This document shows, piece by piece, positions 38,430 through 49,180 of a stretch of 64,000 bases of DNA. The notes beneath the pieces are model-generated. The model searched no databases and had not been told where the DNA came from. It saw only the letters and a program-made list of their open reading frames with translations. The DNA is from Pleomorphomonas sp. (GTDB lineage Bacteria; Pseudomonadota; Alphaproteobacteria; Rhizobiales; Pleomorphomonadaceae): positions 17,448 through 81,447 of the forward strand of contig JARKNW010000031.1 of NCBI GenBank assembly GCA_029976075.1. The letters run 5' to 3'. The position numbers and the translations under genes were made by a program. Each line of letters starts with the position of its first letter. The stretch's first letter is position 1.

Positions 38430-38525
38430 ATCATTCTGCGTTCGAAAAGTCTAGCGCCTTCCGAACGGGCTAATCCAGATCGCGTATCAGCTTTGCCCCA
38501 AAAGTTCCGCACTTTTGGGCACACG
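38430..38525. repeat. Probable Rhizobiales intergenic palindromic repeat
   Basis: The rlmH-rsfS spacer holds a segment ending in a 9-base inverted repeat (CCCAAAAGT, TCCGC loop, ACTTTTGGG at 38497-38519), preceded by a stretch with GTTCGAAAAGTCTAGCGCC. It resembles from memory the small palindromic elements scattered through Rhizobiales genomes. It could also act as a terminator for rsfS on the minus strand, though no T-run follows there. Confidence 0.5.
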
Positions 38526-38527
38526 CC

Positions 38528-38947
38528 TCAACGGCGGCCCACGGCAGGCGCTGAATCCGGCGCCCAGATCTTCTCAAGATGGTAGAACTCACGCACTTCC
38601 GGGCGGAAGACGTGAACAATGACGGAATCGGCGTCAATCAGTACCCAGTCACAGGTCGGCTGGCCCTCGACGGCAACGCTGCCAAAGCCGGCATCCTTCA
38701 AATCCTTGACCAGATGGTCGGCTATGGCGCCGACATGGCGGCTGGAGCGGCCCGTGCAGATCACCATGTGGTCGGCGATCGGCGTCTTGGCGGCGACGTC
38801 AATGTCAACGACCTCCTCGGCCTTGGCATCGTCAAGGCTGGTGAGAATCGTGTCGAGCAGGGATCGAGGAAGAGGGGGGACATCGCCGGAGAACGCAGCG
38901 ACGTCGGCAAACGAGTTGGCGCTGTAGGCGCTCTCAGTGAAGGGCAT
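38528..38947 (-). CDS. rsfS: Ribosome silencing factor RsfS
   Basis: 139 residues from ATG 38947. RsfS binds L14 and blocks subunit joining when nutrients are short. The core runs LLDTILTSLDDAKAEEVVDIDVAAKTPIADHMVICTG-like region, then SSRHVGAIADHLVKDLKDAG and CDWVLIDADSVIVHVFRPEVREFYHLEKIW, which are diagnostic. The frame is open to 39169, but the upstream part is not RsfS-like. The neighbours nadD and rlmH match the conserved order. Confidence 0.94.
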   Translation of the reverse strand: MPFTESAYSANSFADVAAFSGDVPPLPRSLLDTILTSLDDAKAEEVVDIDVAAKTPIADHMVICTGRSSRHVGAIADHLVKDLKDAGFGSVAVEGQPTCDWVLIDADSVIVHVFRPEVREFYHLEKIWAPDSAPAVGRR

Positions 38948-39062
38948 GCTCAGGGGGGCACCTCGTGAAGTGGCCGCAACGGCCGGCCCCATGCCGACGA
39001 TCGCGGACGATAAAAGGATGAACCTTGATGGTGACGTTTTCAAGATCGACCGGAACCAAAGG

Positions 39063-39668
39063 CTAGGCCTGACCGGCCGACCGACGAAGATCGCTCGAAG
39101 ACAGCGGTACCTTGACACCGGCGATGAACATCCAGGCGGGCGGCGTAAGGGTCGACAGCAAACGGCCATCCGGCTCAGGGACGCGGGCCTTGGCGAACAT
39201 GCGGGCCGCTGGCGAGGCCAATGCCGAGAAGGTTGCGCCAGGTCGGTCTATGACGGCGATCGGGACGAGGTGGGCAATCTCGCGCCATCCGCCCCAACGA
39301 TGGAAGGTGGCCCAGTTGTCAGCGCCGATGACCAGCACGAAGCGGACCGCTGGTCTGAGCGCCTTCAGGCGGCGGACGAGGTCAATCGTGTAGCGGGTGC
39401 CCAGTTGCGCCTCGAGATCGGTCACCACGGCGCGCGGATGGTTGGCAATGCGCCTTACCGCGGCGAGACGTTGGCCGACGTCTGGCAAGCCTTCGGTCGA
39501 CTTCAGAGGATTACCGGGGCTGACCAGCCACCAGATTCGATCAAGTCCCAGACGTTGGAGAGCCAGCCGTGCCACGTGAGCATGCCCTCGATGCGGTGGG
39601 TTGAAAGACCCGCCGTAGAGACCGATGCGCATGCCTGGAAACGTGGCTGGAAGGCGAAGTGTCGTCAA
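39063..39668 (-). CDS. nadD: Nicotinate-nucleotide adenylyltransferase NadD
   Basis: 201 residues. NadD joins NaMN and ATP to form deamido-[21 protein letters not shown] is the nucleotidyltransferase (T/H)xGH site; [11 protein letters not shown] and [16 protein letters not shown] follow, ending with [13 protein letters not shown] (ISSTxIR-type motif). The start shown is TTG 39668, which overlaps the proA stop by 4 bases; ATG 39632 at the domain start is an alternative. Confidence 0.95.
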   Translation of the reverse strand: MTTLRLPATFPGMRIGLYGGSFNPPHRGHAHVARLALQRLGLDRIWWLVSPGNPLKSTEGLPDVGQRLAAVRRIANHPRAVVTDLEAQLGTRYTIDLVRRLKALRPAVRFVLVIGADNWATFHRWGGWREIAHLVPIAVIDRPGATFSALASPAARMFAKARVPEPDGRLLSTLTPPAWMFIAGVKVPLSSSDLRRSAGQA

Positions 39669-40942
39669 GGTCGCGTCTGGCCGTTGCCGCGTACGCGGTA
39701 TTTGAAGGATGTCAGCTGCTCGACGCCGACCGGACCGCGCGCGTGCATCTTTCCCGTTGCGATGCCGATTTCGGCACCCATGCCGAACTCGCCGCCGTCG
39801 GCGAACTGCGTCGAAGCATTGTGGAGCACGATCGCCGAGTCGACGCCCGCCAGGAAGCGAGCGGCGGTGGCCTCGTCGGCCGTAATAATGCTGTCCGTAT
39901 GATGCGAGCCGTAGGTTTCAATGTGCTCGATGGCAGCATCGACGCCGTCAACCAGCGTTACCGAAATGATCGGCGCCAGGTATTCCGTCGACCAGTCCGC
40001 ATCCGTGACCGGCACGGCCGAGGGGAAGCGTGTGCGGATCTCTTCCGTCGCCCGGATTTCGCAACCGCGTTCATGAAGCGCCTTCAGAATCGGCAGGAGG
40101 TGCGTATCCGCCACGGCGCTATCGACGAGCAGCGTCTCGGCCGAGCCGCAGACGCCGACGCGTCGAAGTTTTGCATTGACGGTGACGGCGATGGCCATGT
40201 CGAGGTCAGCCGCCCGGTCGACGTAGATGTGGCAGATGCCTTCGAGATGGGCGAACACCGGCACCCGCGCTTCGGCCTGCACGCGGGCAACGAGGCTTTT
40301 GCCGCCACGCGGAACGATGACGTCGATCGACCCGCCGAGACCGGTGAGCATCTCGCCGACCGCGGCGCGATCCTTGATCGGCACCAGCTGAATGGCGTCG
40401 TCGGGCAGGCCAGCGGCGCGAAGACCGGCGGCAAGCGCGGTGAGAATCGCCTGTGATGAGCGAAGCGAATCGGAACCGCAGCGCAGGATGGCGGCATTGC
40501 CGGCCATCACGCAGAGGGCACCCGCGTCGGCGGTCACGTTGGGCCGGCTTTCGAAGATGATGCCTATCACACCGAGCGGCGTTGCCACGCGCTCGATGGC
40601 AAGCCCATTCGGCCGTGTCCAGGCGGCAAGCACGCGTCCGACCGGATCGGGCAGGGCAGCAATTTCCTCGAGCGCCTTGGCGATTGCTTCGACGCGAGAC
40701 GGGTCAAGCGTGCCGCGGTCCAGGAAGGATGCGGCGACGCCATTTTCCTTCATGGCGGCGACGTCGATGGCGTTGGCCTCGAGAATGTCGGCCTCCCTGG
40801 CGCGGACCTCGGCAGCCATGGCGGTGAGCGCCGCTGTCTTCTCCCTGGTGGTTGCGCGGGCGAGGCGGCGGGCGGCGGCGCGAGCGCGTCGCCCCATGTC
40901 GACCATCAGGTCATGAACGGAAACGTCGGTCGTTGCGGTCAT
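39665..40942 (-). CDS. proA: Gamma-glutamyl phosphate reductase ProA
   Basis: 425 residues. ProA reduces gamma-glutamyl phosphate to the semialdehyde in proline synthesis. It shows [35 protein letters not shown], the [17 protein letters not shown] stretch, the nucleophile cysteine in [20 protein letters not shown], and [32 protein letters not shown] near the end. ATG 40942 lies 2 bases after the proB stop. Part of obgE-proB-proA-nadD. Confidence 0.97.
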   Translation of the reverse strand: MTATTDVSVHDLMVDMGRRARAAARRLARATTREKTAALTAMAAEVRAREADILEANAIDVAAMKENGVAASFLDRGTLDPSRVEAIAKALEEIAALPDPVGRVLAAWTRPNGLAIERVATPLGVIGIIFESRPNVTADAGALCVMAGNAAILRCGSDSLRSSQAILTALAAGLRAAGLPDDAIQLVPIKDRAAVGEMLTGLGGSIDVIVPRGGKSLVARVQAEARVPVFAHLEGICHIYVDRAADLDMAIAVTVNAKLRRVGVCGSAETLLVDSAVADTHLLPILKALHERGCEIRATEEIRTRFPSAVPVTDADWSTEYLAPIISVTLVDGVDAAIEHIETYGSHHTDSIITADEATAARFLAGVDSAIVLHNASTQFADGGEFGMGAEIGIATGKMHARGPVGVEQLTSFKYRVRGNGQTRP

Positions 40943-40944
40943 TA

Positions 40945-43342
<2,398 letters not shown>

Positions 43343-43945
43343 TTACGGTCGCCACGGTCGGGCCGCGTGGCGCGCCCTAGTCAAACGCGTATCGACGTGG
43401 TCAAGCAGCCGCTCTTCGATCAGCGATGGGCGGCGGCTCATGCCGACGACTTCGAAGCCTTGGCGTGCCTGGATCGTCAGCGAGGCCACGTTGCCCTGGA
43501 AGGCCCCGGCTGCGATGTCGTCGACATCGAGGCTTGCATAGGCCCAGGTCAGGGTGGCGTCGACTGCCTCGCTCATCAATCCATGTCCCCAGAAAGGCCG
43601 GCCGAGCCAGAAGCCTATTTCAGGTCGGGTGTCGAGGCTGTGCAGCGCTACTATGCCCCGCAGGATGGCACGATCATCGCCGCGCACGACGAGGCCAAGG
43701 GTTGTGGCTGTGCCGAGGCTGGCAGTCGTGCAGCACTGGTTGATGAAATCGGCGGCGTCTTCGATGGAGAAGGGGTGCGGTACGCGAACGAGCCAGCGCG
43801 CCACCTCGATATCACCGAGATAGACCGCGATGGCTTCGGCATCGACGGGCTCGAGCGGCCTGAGAACGAGGCGGCCTGTCTCGATGCGCGGGGAGAGAGC
43901 CGCGCGCGGTCGCCAGGAACCAAAGGCACCGGAAAGCAACTTCAT
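43343..43945 (-). CDS. GNAT acetyltransferase, RimJ/RimL-like (second copy)
   Basis: 200 residues. The pattern IETGRLVLRPLEPVDAEAIAVYL, then GFWLGRPFWGHGLMSEAVDATLTWAY (acetyl-CoA loop) and VASLTIQARQGFEVVGMSRR is typical of the RimJ/RimL-like Acetyltransf_3 group. Substrate unknown: ribosomal protein, small amine or antibiotic are all possible. It lies downstream of a similar gene (44085-44783) with a 139-base gap and upstream of obgE, an arrangement frequent in Rhizobiales. Confidence 0.9.
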   Translation of the reverse strand: MKLLSGAFGSWRPRAALSPRIETGRLVLRPLEPVDAEAIAVYLGDIEVARWLVRVPHPFSIEDAADFINQCCTTASLGTATTLGLVVRGDDRAILRGIVALHSLDTRPEIGFWLGRPFWGHGLMSEAVDATLTWAYASLDVDDIAAGAFQGNVASLTIQARQGFEVVGMSRRPSLIEERLLDHVDTRLTRARHAARPWRP

Positions 43946-44084
43946 TCCGTACTCACCTCTCTAGCGGTCCGGTTTTATCATCCGCATTGGCTTCAACATT
44001 GCGGCGGATGAGAAATCCGACTCACTAGTACTCACTGATCCAGTGGAGAATTTGACATCCGGAAGCCTTTCGGCTCCGCGCGGC

Positions 44085-44783
44085 TCAAATCCGATCCACC
44101 GGTGTCCGAAAACCCGCATGCCGCTCGTCCAATCCGGCTCTTTCAGCCGCATGGTCGTGGACCCGCAAAGGCTCCCAGGCTCTGATACTCTCCCAGGTGC
44201 TGCGATCAATGCGAAAACGATCGATGGCCACTGCCGCGCCGCTGCCGACCACCGAGGCCAGTTCTTGCGCAACCATCTGGAACCCGCATTTCTCGATCAC
44301 CCGTCGTCCCGCCGAGTTGGTCACGCGGCAGGCAAACAGCAATCTCTCATGTCTCTGGTGAACAAAGGCATAATCGATTGCGGCGTGACAGGCTTCCGTG
44401 GCGAATCCTTGTCCCCAGTGACGTTCGCCGAGCCAGCAACCTATCCAGCCGGGCCCCGCCCGTCCGCGCATATCGAGGGTGACAACGCCGATCGGGGTTG
44501 GCGCCGCGTTGAACCCCTTGCGGCAGACAAGGTGACGCTGGCCGCGTGGGTCAACCGGCTCGGCAAGCCAAGCCCGCGCATGCTCGATGCGATAGGGGTG
44601 AGGCATGCCGACAAGGTTCCGGGCCACGGCGGCGGAGTTCGCAAGATGCGCGATTGTTTCGGCGTCCTCTTCGACGGGTGGTCTCAGGATCAACCGTCGT
44701 GTCTCGATTGCCGGCCTTACCGCCGCCATCAGCGGCCAGCCGCAAGGACTGTCAGGCTCCTCGGTCTCGCTCAGTTCCGACAT
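44085..44783 (-). CDS. GNAT acetyltransferase, RimJ/RimL-like (first copy)
   Basis: 232 residues. IETRRLILRPPVEEDAETIAHL starts the domain, and WIGCWLGERHWGQGFATEACHAAIDYAF is the acetyl-CoA binding region, followed by VTNSAGRRVIEKCGFQMVAQ. It resembles its neighbour in the GNAT core, consistent with an old tandem duplication, but has an extended C-terminus. ATG 44783. It follows rpmA across a terminator, so it likely has a separate promoter or depends on read-through. Confidence 0.9.
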   Translation of the reverse strand: MSELSETEEPDSPCGWPLMAAVRPAIETRRLILRPPVEEDAETIAHLANSAAVARNLVGMPHPYRIEHARAWLAEPVDPRGQRHLVCRKGFNAAPTPIGVVTLDMRGRAGPGWIGCWLGERHWGQGFATEACHAAIDYAFVHQRHERLLFACRVTNSAGRRVIEKCGFQMVAQELASVVGSGAAVAIDRFRIDRSTWESIRAWEPLRVHDHAAERAGLDERHAGFRTPVDRI

Positions 44784-44811
44784 GGGGCTCTCCTAGCGCT
44801 CCAAATGAAAT

Positions 44812-44839
44812 CAGGGGAAGTGGCGCCCCACTTCCCCTG
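44812..44839 (-). terminator. Terminator after rpmA
   Basis: Perfect 12-base inverted repeat (CAGGGGAAGTGG and CCACTTCCCCTG) with a 4-base loop, 73 bases past the rpmA stop. On the minus strand it is followed by ATTTCATTT, so it most likely ends the rplU-rpmA message. Confidence 0.8.
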
Positions 44840-44912
44840 TTACATCGCGCGCTTGGATCGCGGTCCGTCCGGGTCCGTGGGACGCCGGCGGGCCGCTTCA
44901 GCTCCATCCGGC

Positions 44913-45182
44913 TTACTCAGCTGCCGCCGTCGTTGGTACGACCGAGACATAGACTCGGCCGTTGCTCTTGGTGGCGAAGGACACGTTGCCTTCCTTGAGG
45001 GCGAAGATCGTGTGATCGACGCCGATGCCGACGTTGGCGCCCGGATGCCATTGAGTGCCGCGCTGACGAATAATGATGTTGCCGGGAATGACGGCTTCGC
45101 CGCCGAACTTCTTCACGCCGAGGCGTCGACCGGCGGTATCGCGACCGTTACGGGACGAGCCGCCTGCTTTCTTATGAGCCAT
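44913..45182 (-). CDS. rpmA: 50S ribosomal protein L27
   Basis: 89 residues. [28 protein letters not shown] is the L27 signature; the N-terminus reaches the peptidyl-transferase centre. [25 protein letters not shown] follows. It lies 112 bases after rplU on the minus strand, the usual pair, upstream of the GNAT-obgE block. Confidence 0.98.
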   Translation of the reverse strand: MAHKKAGGSSRNGRDTAGRRLGVKKFGGEAVIPGNIIIRQRGTQWHPGANVGIGVDHTIFALKEGNVSFATKSNGRVYVSVVPTTAAAE

Positions 45183-45294
45183 TTCAGTCTCCTGTCTGTC
45201 GTATCGTCCACTGGCGGAGCCGTTCGGCGCTCAACACCTAGATGGACGGTTATCGGGTCAGGTTCCGGCAGCAGTGTGTCGGAAAGGAATTTCG

Positions 45295-45615
45295 TCAGGC
45301 GGCGTTGATCGCGGTGATCTTCACCGTGGTCAGGAGCTGCCGATGACCGCGCTTGCGCTTCGAATTCTGGCGGCGACGCTTCTTGAAGGAGATCACCTTG
45401 GGACCGCGGGTCTGCTCGACCACCTCTGCGACGACGGTGGCGCCGGCAACGGTGGGGGCTCCGACGGTAACGCCTGCGTCGGAACCGACGGCCAGCACTT
45501 CGTCGAAGGTGACGGCGGCGCCGTCCTCAAGCTCGATCTTCTCGATGTCGAACACGTCGTCAACGGCAACCTTGTACTGCTTGCCGCCGGTCTTGATCAC
45601 TGCGAACATGGTCAT
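45295..45615 (-). CDS. rplU: 50S ribosomal protein L21
   Basis: 106 residues. [24 protein letters not shown] and [20 protein letters not shown] identify L21, which binds 23S rRNA. Two ATGs are possible: 45615 sits at ideal distance from AAGGA, while 45609 is the more usual family start. The leader contains a terminator-type hairpin (45679-45710), suggesting attenuation. Confidence 0.97.
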   Translation of the reverse strand: MTMFAVIKTGGKQYKVAVDDVFDIEKIELEDGAAVTFDEVLAVGSDAGVTVGAPTVAGATVVAEVVEQTRGPKVISFKKRRRQNSKRKRGHRQLLTTVKITAINAA

Positions 45616-45678
45616 GCCAGTCCTTCTTCAGATGGTTCTTGGCCGCGCCGCACCTGCATGGGCGCGCGACTTTTCGGC

Positions 45679-45710
45679 AAAAGAGAAAAGCCCGGACAGT
45701 TGACCGGGCT
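45679..45710 (-). terminator. Terminator-type hairpin in the rplU leader (attenuator)
   Basis: On the minus strand, AGCCCGG and CCGGGCT around an 8-base loop are followed directly by TTTCTCTTTT, a textbook intrinsic terminator. It lies about 64 bases upstream of the rplU start with no gene upstream in this direction, so it would act on the rplU leader itself. L21 or another ribosomal protein could control read-through. Confidence 0.65.
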
Positions 45711-45899
45711 CCCTTTCAGCCGCGTTTTCCCTACACGGAAAGCCCCGACCGGTCAACGCCGAAGGAAGCATTTCCGCCAACCGTTGCCCACGAGGCGCCG
45801 ATTGCGCTGCGAGGCGGTTCAAAAAAGCGTTCCGATCGGCTTTTGCCCCTCTTGCCAGAGGCTTTGGTCGCGGTTATGGTCCGCGCCGCTTTCGACCGG

Positions 45900-45905
45900 G
45901 ATAAT
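45900..45905 (+). promoter_or_regulatory. Candidate -10 box of tRNA-Ser
   Basis: GATAAT, 17 bases before the tRNA 5' end, giving a short leader. No good -35 was found at 17-18 bases upstream (TGGTCC/ATGGTC), so this rests on the -10 and position alone. Confidence 0.3.
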
Positions 45906-45922
45906 ATCCCAAAGAGCACCGC

Positions 45923-46012
45923 GGAGAGGTGGCAGAGTGGTCGATTGCACCGCACTCGAAATGCGGCATACTCGCAAGGGTATCGGGGGTTCAAATCCCT
46001 CCCTCTCCGCCA
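45923..46012 (+). tRNA. tRNA-Ser (anticodon CGA)
   Basis: 90 bases including an encoded CCA end. The acceptor stem GGAGAGG (45923-45929) pairs with CCTCTCC (46002-46008). The anticodon stem CCGCA/TGCGG frames the loop with anticodon CGA at 45957-45959, reading UCG. A long variable arm (about 45966-45983) is present, as in serine tRNAs, followed by a T arm with GGTTCAAATCC. A T-run (TTTTT) follows within a few bases of the CCA and may terminate transcription. Confidence 0.96.
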
Positions 46013-46058
46013 TTTTTCCGAGATTTATGTTTCCTTATGGATGCGCCGGACGAGGCGT

Positions 46059-48026
46059 TCAACCGGATGCGATGGCCTTCTTCGGTGTCAACCGGTCAAG
46101 GGCGGTGGCGGCGTCCACGGGGCGGCAGAACAGGTAGCCTTGCCCTTCCATGCACCCTAGCTGTCGTAATGTATGTGCTTCTGCCTCGGTCTCTATTCCT
46201 TCGGCGATGGCGACGACACCGAGTTTTCGCGCCAGCGCGAGTATATTCTCCACCACCAACTGGTGCCGTGGGCTGGCGTCGATACCTGTTATGAAGGAGC
46301 GGTCGATCTTCAGTCGATGGAGGGGCAGGGCCGACACGGACGCCAAAGAGAAATAGCCGGCTCCGAAATCGTCGATGGCGATTCGCGCCCCGATGCTTGC
46401 CAGCCGCGATAGATCGGCCTCGGCGAGATTGAAGTCGAGAATGGCTTCCTCGGTAATTTCGATCTCGATCCGTCGGGGATCCATCCCACGAGGCGATAGA
46501 GCGTCGATGACGGTCTGAGCGGGCGAGGAGTGACGGAACTCGACCGGTGAAATGTTGATCGCAACGATACTCGTATTGTCGCCGGCGGCTGACAGTCTGG
46601 CGAGAAAATCACACGCCTTCTCGAGTACATAGGCGGTGAGGCGATCATCGAGATAGGCGTTCTGGGCTGCTGCGACAATTTCCGGCGGGGCTACGTTCCC
46701 GAGGTCTGGATGGGACCAGCGGATGAGAGCTTCGTGACCTACGGTGTCGCCCGTTTTCAGATTGATCTGCGGCTGGAAGACAACGCCGAGCTGATTGGCT
46801 GAAATGGCTATGGCGATGTCGCTTTCGAGACGTTGCTGGCGTTCGAGCGTCCGCTTCATTGCAATGTCGAAAACCGCCACCCGGTTCTTTCCTCGACGCT
46901 TGGCTTCATAAAGTGCGATATCGGCCGAGGCGAACAACTCGTTTGGCGAGCGAGCATGCTCGGGAAAAAGGGCCAGTCCGACCGAGGCTCCGACGATGGG
47001 CTCGTGACCGCCAGCTTCAATCGGTTCTCCGACCTTGGCCACCAAGCTGTTGGCGAGGGCGGTCGCCACGTCGAGCGCGTCCGGACCGGGTATGATGATC
47101 GCGAACTCGTCTCCGCCGAGCCGGGCAAGAAACTGGTCGCCAACTCGTATCGCATCAAAACGGTTCGCAATCTTGCGCAAGGCTTGGTCACCGGCTGCGT
47201 GTCCCTGGGTGTCGTTTATGACCTTGAAGTTATCGAGATCGATGATTGCCAGTGCCATCCCCTGACCGTCACCGGTCAACGCTTGAATGCGCTGTTCGAG
47301 TTCCTGGTTGAACGAGGCGCGGTTGTTCAGGCCGGTAAGAACGTCGTGCGTCGCCAACTGGCCAAGCCGGGCATTGGCCGCGACGATCTCCCGATTGGCT
47401 TCGCCAAGGGAGTTCGCCAGCGAAAGGGCGGAGAGCCGAAGGCGCTCCCTCTCGCAATAAGCCCCTGCATTTCGGAAGGCCTGGTTTGTGAACAGCCACA
47501 CGAGCAGCACGATATCGGCGCCGATGATGTAAGCCGCCCATGCCCCCGTGGCAAACAGGGCAACGGCCATCGGCGGCAGGGCCGGCAGCATGAACAGAAG
47601 GTTGGCCGGCGCGTAGGAAAGGTTTTGGGTCAGGGCTGTCGATGTCGTTCCGACGACGATGAAAGCCGAGAAAGCCAAAGTGGACGCGGTGATGTTGCCG
47701 CCGATTTCGGCAAGTGGAATGGCGCCCCACAGGCAACCTGCAGCCAGACAGAGAGCTCTGAGCTCACGCAAGGCCTTGTCTGCAGGATAGTTTTCGATGC
47801 CCACGATACGAATATGCCTGTAGTGAAGCACTCGCCCCGTCGACACGACAAGCGACATGGCCAGCCAGATGAAAACCCAGATGCTCGTCGTTTCCGGAAG
47901 CAATACGCCGACTTGCGCCAACGTGAGCGTTGTATTGGCCCCTATGGCGTTTGGCGTGCCCTCGATGCATGAACGTGCCTGGCTGGCATAGATTTCAGCA
48001 TCGCCGGTTGCATCCGTGTCGCGCAT
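46059..48026 (-). CDS. Membrane-bound GGDEF-EAL cyclic-di-GMP enzyme
   Basis: 655 residues. The N-terminal quarter (about 40-205) has several membrane helices but no PAS or HAMP domain. GGDEF domain at about 230-395 has DVLTGLNNRASFNQELEQRI and the intact active site ARLGGDEFAIIIPG. EAL domain at about 410-645 has GHEALIRWSHP, the EITEEAIL and AIDDFGAGYFS motifs and KIDRSFI, all catalytic features present. It may make or break c-di-GMP, or both. ATG 48026. Flanked by tRNA-Ser and a 284-base spacer with no recognised feature; it appears to be a single-gene unit. Confidence 0.95.
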   Translation of the reverse strand: MRDTDATGDAEIYASQARSCIEGTPNAIGANTTLTLAQVGVLLPETTSIWVFIWLAMSLVVSTGRVLHYRHIRIVGIENYPADKALRELRALCLAAGCLWGAIPLAEIGGNITASTLAFSAFIVVGTTSTALTQNLSYAPANLLFMLPALPPMAVALFATGAWAAYIIGADIVLLVWLFTNQAFRNAGAYCERERLRLSALSLANSLGEANREIVAANARLGQLATHDVLTGLNNRASFNQELEQRIQALTGDGQGMALAIIDLDNFKVINDTQGHAAGDQALRKIANRFDAIRVGDQFLARLGGDEFAIIIPGPDALDVATALANSLVAKVGEPIEAGGHEPIVGASVGLALFPEHARSPNELFASADIALYEAKRRGKNRVAVFDIAMKRTLERQQRLESDIAIAISANQLGVVFQPQINLKTGDTVGHEALIRWSHPDLGNVAPPEIVAAAQNAYLDDRLTAYVLEKACDFLARLSAAGDNTSIVAINISPVEFRHSSPAQTVIDALSPRGMDPRRIEIEITEEAILDFNLAEADLSRLASIGARIAIDDFGAGYFSLASVSALPLHRLKIDRSFITGIDASPRHQLVVENILALARKLGVVAIAEGIETEAEAHTLRQLGCMEGQGYLFCRPVDAATALDRLTPKKAIASG

Positions 48027-48310
48027 GTCCAGCCGATCCCCAACATGGAATACATGGAAGTATTTCTAATAATACTTTCAGGGGCGTGAACATTTTTCAT
48101 TCTCAATGTGGCCAAAGCCGGATTGCTGGCCCCGGTTTAGCGGGCCCGGTTACCGCTTGCCGTCGGGCCCCGATGCTCTTGTTTACCGAGCGCTGCGTTC
48201 GCCGCTCGCTTTGAGTTCTTGTAAAAAAGCGTTTCCGGCCAGGTGGTTACACATCACGGTGATGGTGCTCATCCACCAGAGAATCGGTCGGGCGGGAGCT
48301 GGAGATTTCG

Positions 48311-49180
48311 TCAGGGTAGCCAGACCGATGGTACGGTCACCTCGGCGATACCCTTGGCCCTCAGGGTTGCGGCGACGGCTTCGACACCTTCGCGCGGCAT
48401 GGCCGGCCAGTTCGCGGCTTCTCCCCGCACGCCATGGTGCTGGAAGGCATTGAGCCGAAGGCGGGTGTCCGGACCGAGTTCGTGCGCCAGCGCTGCGAGC
48501 GCCTCGATCTCTTCAGGGCGATCGGTCTCGCCGGGAATCAGCAGGAAGCGCAGTTCGTAAAGCTTATCGGCTGCGGCTAGCAGCCTTGCTGAGGCGAGCG
48601 ACAGGTCGTTGTCAGCCCCGGTGAGGCGGCGATGACGTTCGCTGTCGAAGGCCTTGATGTCGAGCATCGCGCCGTCGGTGAGCGGCAGCACCCTTTGCCA
48701 GCTTTCGGCGGGCAGATGACCGTTGCTGTCGATGAACAGCGTCAGGTGCGCAAGATCCGGTGCCGCCTTGATGGCCGCGAACAGGCCGATCAGGAAGTCG
48801 AGCTGCAGCGTCGCCTCTCCGCCAGATACGGTAAGACCGTTGAGGAAGGGCGCGTTGCGGCGGAGAAGTCCAAGCACATCCTCCACCGTCATGCGCTTTA
48901 CCATGGGGTTGGCGCGAGTCGGGCAGGCAGCAAGGCAGCTGTCGCAGGCAATGCAGACACTGGCGTCGTGGGTGACCTTGCGGCCGGCTCGGCTCAAGGC
49001 GCCTGACGGACAGACGGCAACACAGCTGCCGCAATCGCTGCAGATGCCGATGGTGTGCGGATTATGGCAGGTGACGCAACGATAGTTGCAACCCTGCAGG
49101 AACAGCACGAAGCGGTTTCCCGGCCCGTCGACAACCGACCAGGTCAGAAACTTGCTGACGGCGACGATGCCGTCAGACAC
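48311..49180 (-). CDS. yjjW: YjjW-family glycyl-radical enzyme activase
   Basis: 289 residues. Radical-SAM activase with cluster cysteines C31-C35-C38 in GCNYRCVTCHNP, followed by an inserted bis-[4Fe-4S] ferredoxin-like region (CSDCGSCVAVCP and CIACDSCLAACP), typical of glycyl-radical activases. GGEATLQ and IDSNG complete the SAM site. The start is GTG at 49180, 8 bases inside the end of yjjI. It presumably abstracts the H atom from Gly460 of the neighbouring YjjI. Confidence 0.93.
   Translation of the reverse strand: MSDGIVAVSKFLTWSVVDGPGNRFVLFLQGCNYRCVTCHNPHTIGICSDCGSCVAVCPSGALSRAGRKVTHDASVCIACDSCLAACPTRANPMVKRMTVEDVLGLLRRNAPFLNGLTVSGGEATLQLDFLIGLFAAIKAAPDLAHLTLFIDSNGHLPAESWQRVLPLTDGAMLDIKAFDSERHRRLTGADNDLSLASARLLAAADKLYELRFLLIPGETDRPEEIEALAALAHELGPDTRLRLNAFQHHGVRGEAANWPAMPREGVEAVAATLRAKGIAEVTVPSVWLP

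Larger units (their letters stand above)
45616..45922. other. Spacer between rplU and tRNA-Ser: leader and promoters
   Basis: No protein gene recognised in 307 bases. It contains the attenuator-like hairpin of the rplU leader and, near its right end, the candidate -10 of the tRNA-Ser gene. The remainder shows no structure I can support. Confidence 0.5.

Noticed and set aside
48120..48175. GC-rich repeated GGGCCC as a terminator
   Set aside because: Self-complementary hexamers repeated by base composition; no continuous stem or T-run that fits a nearby gene end.
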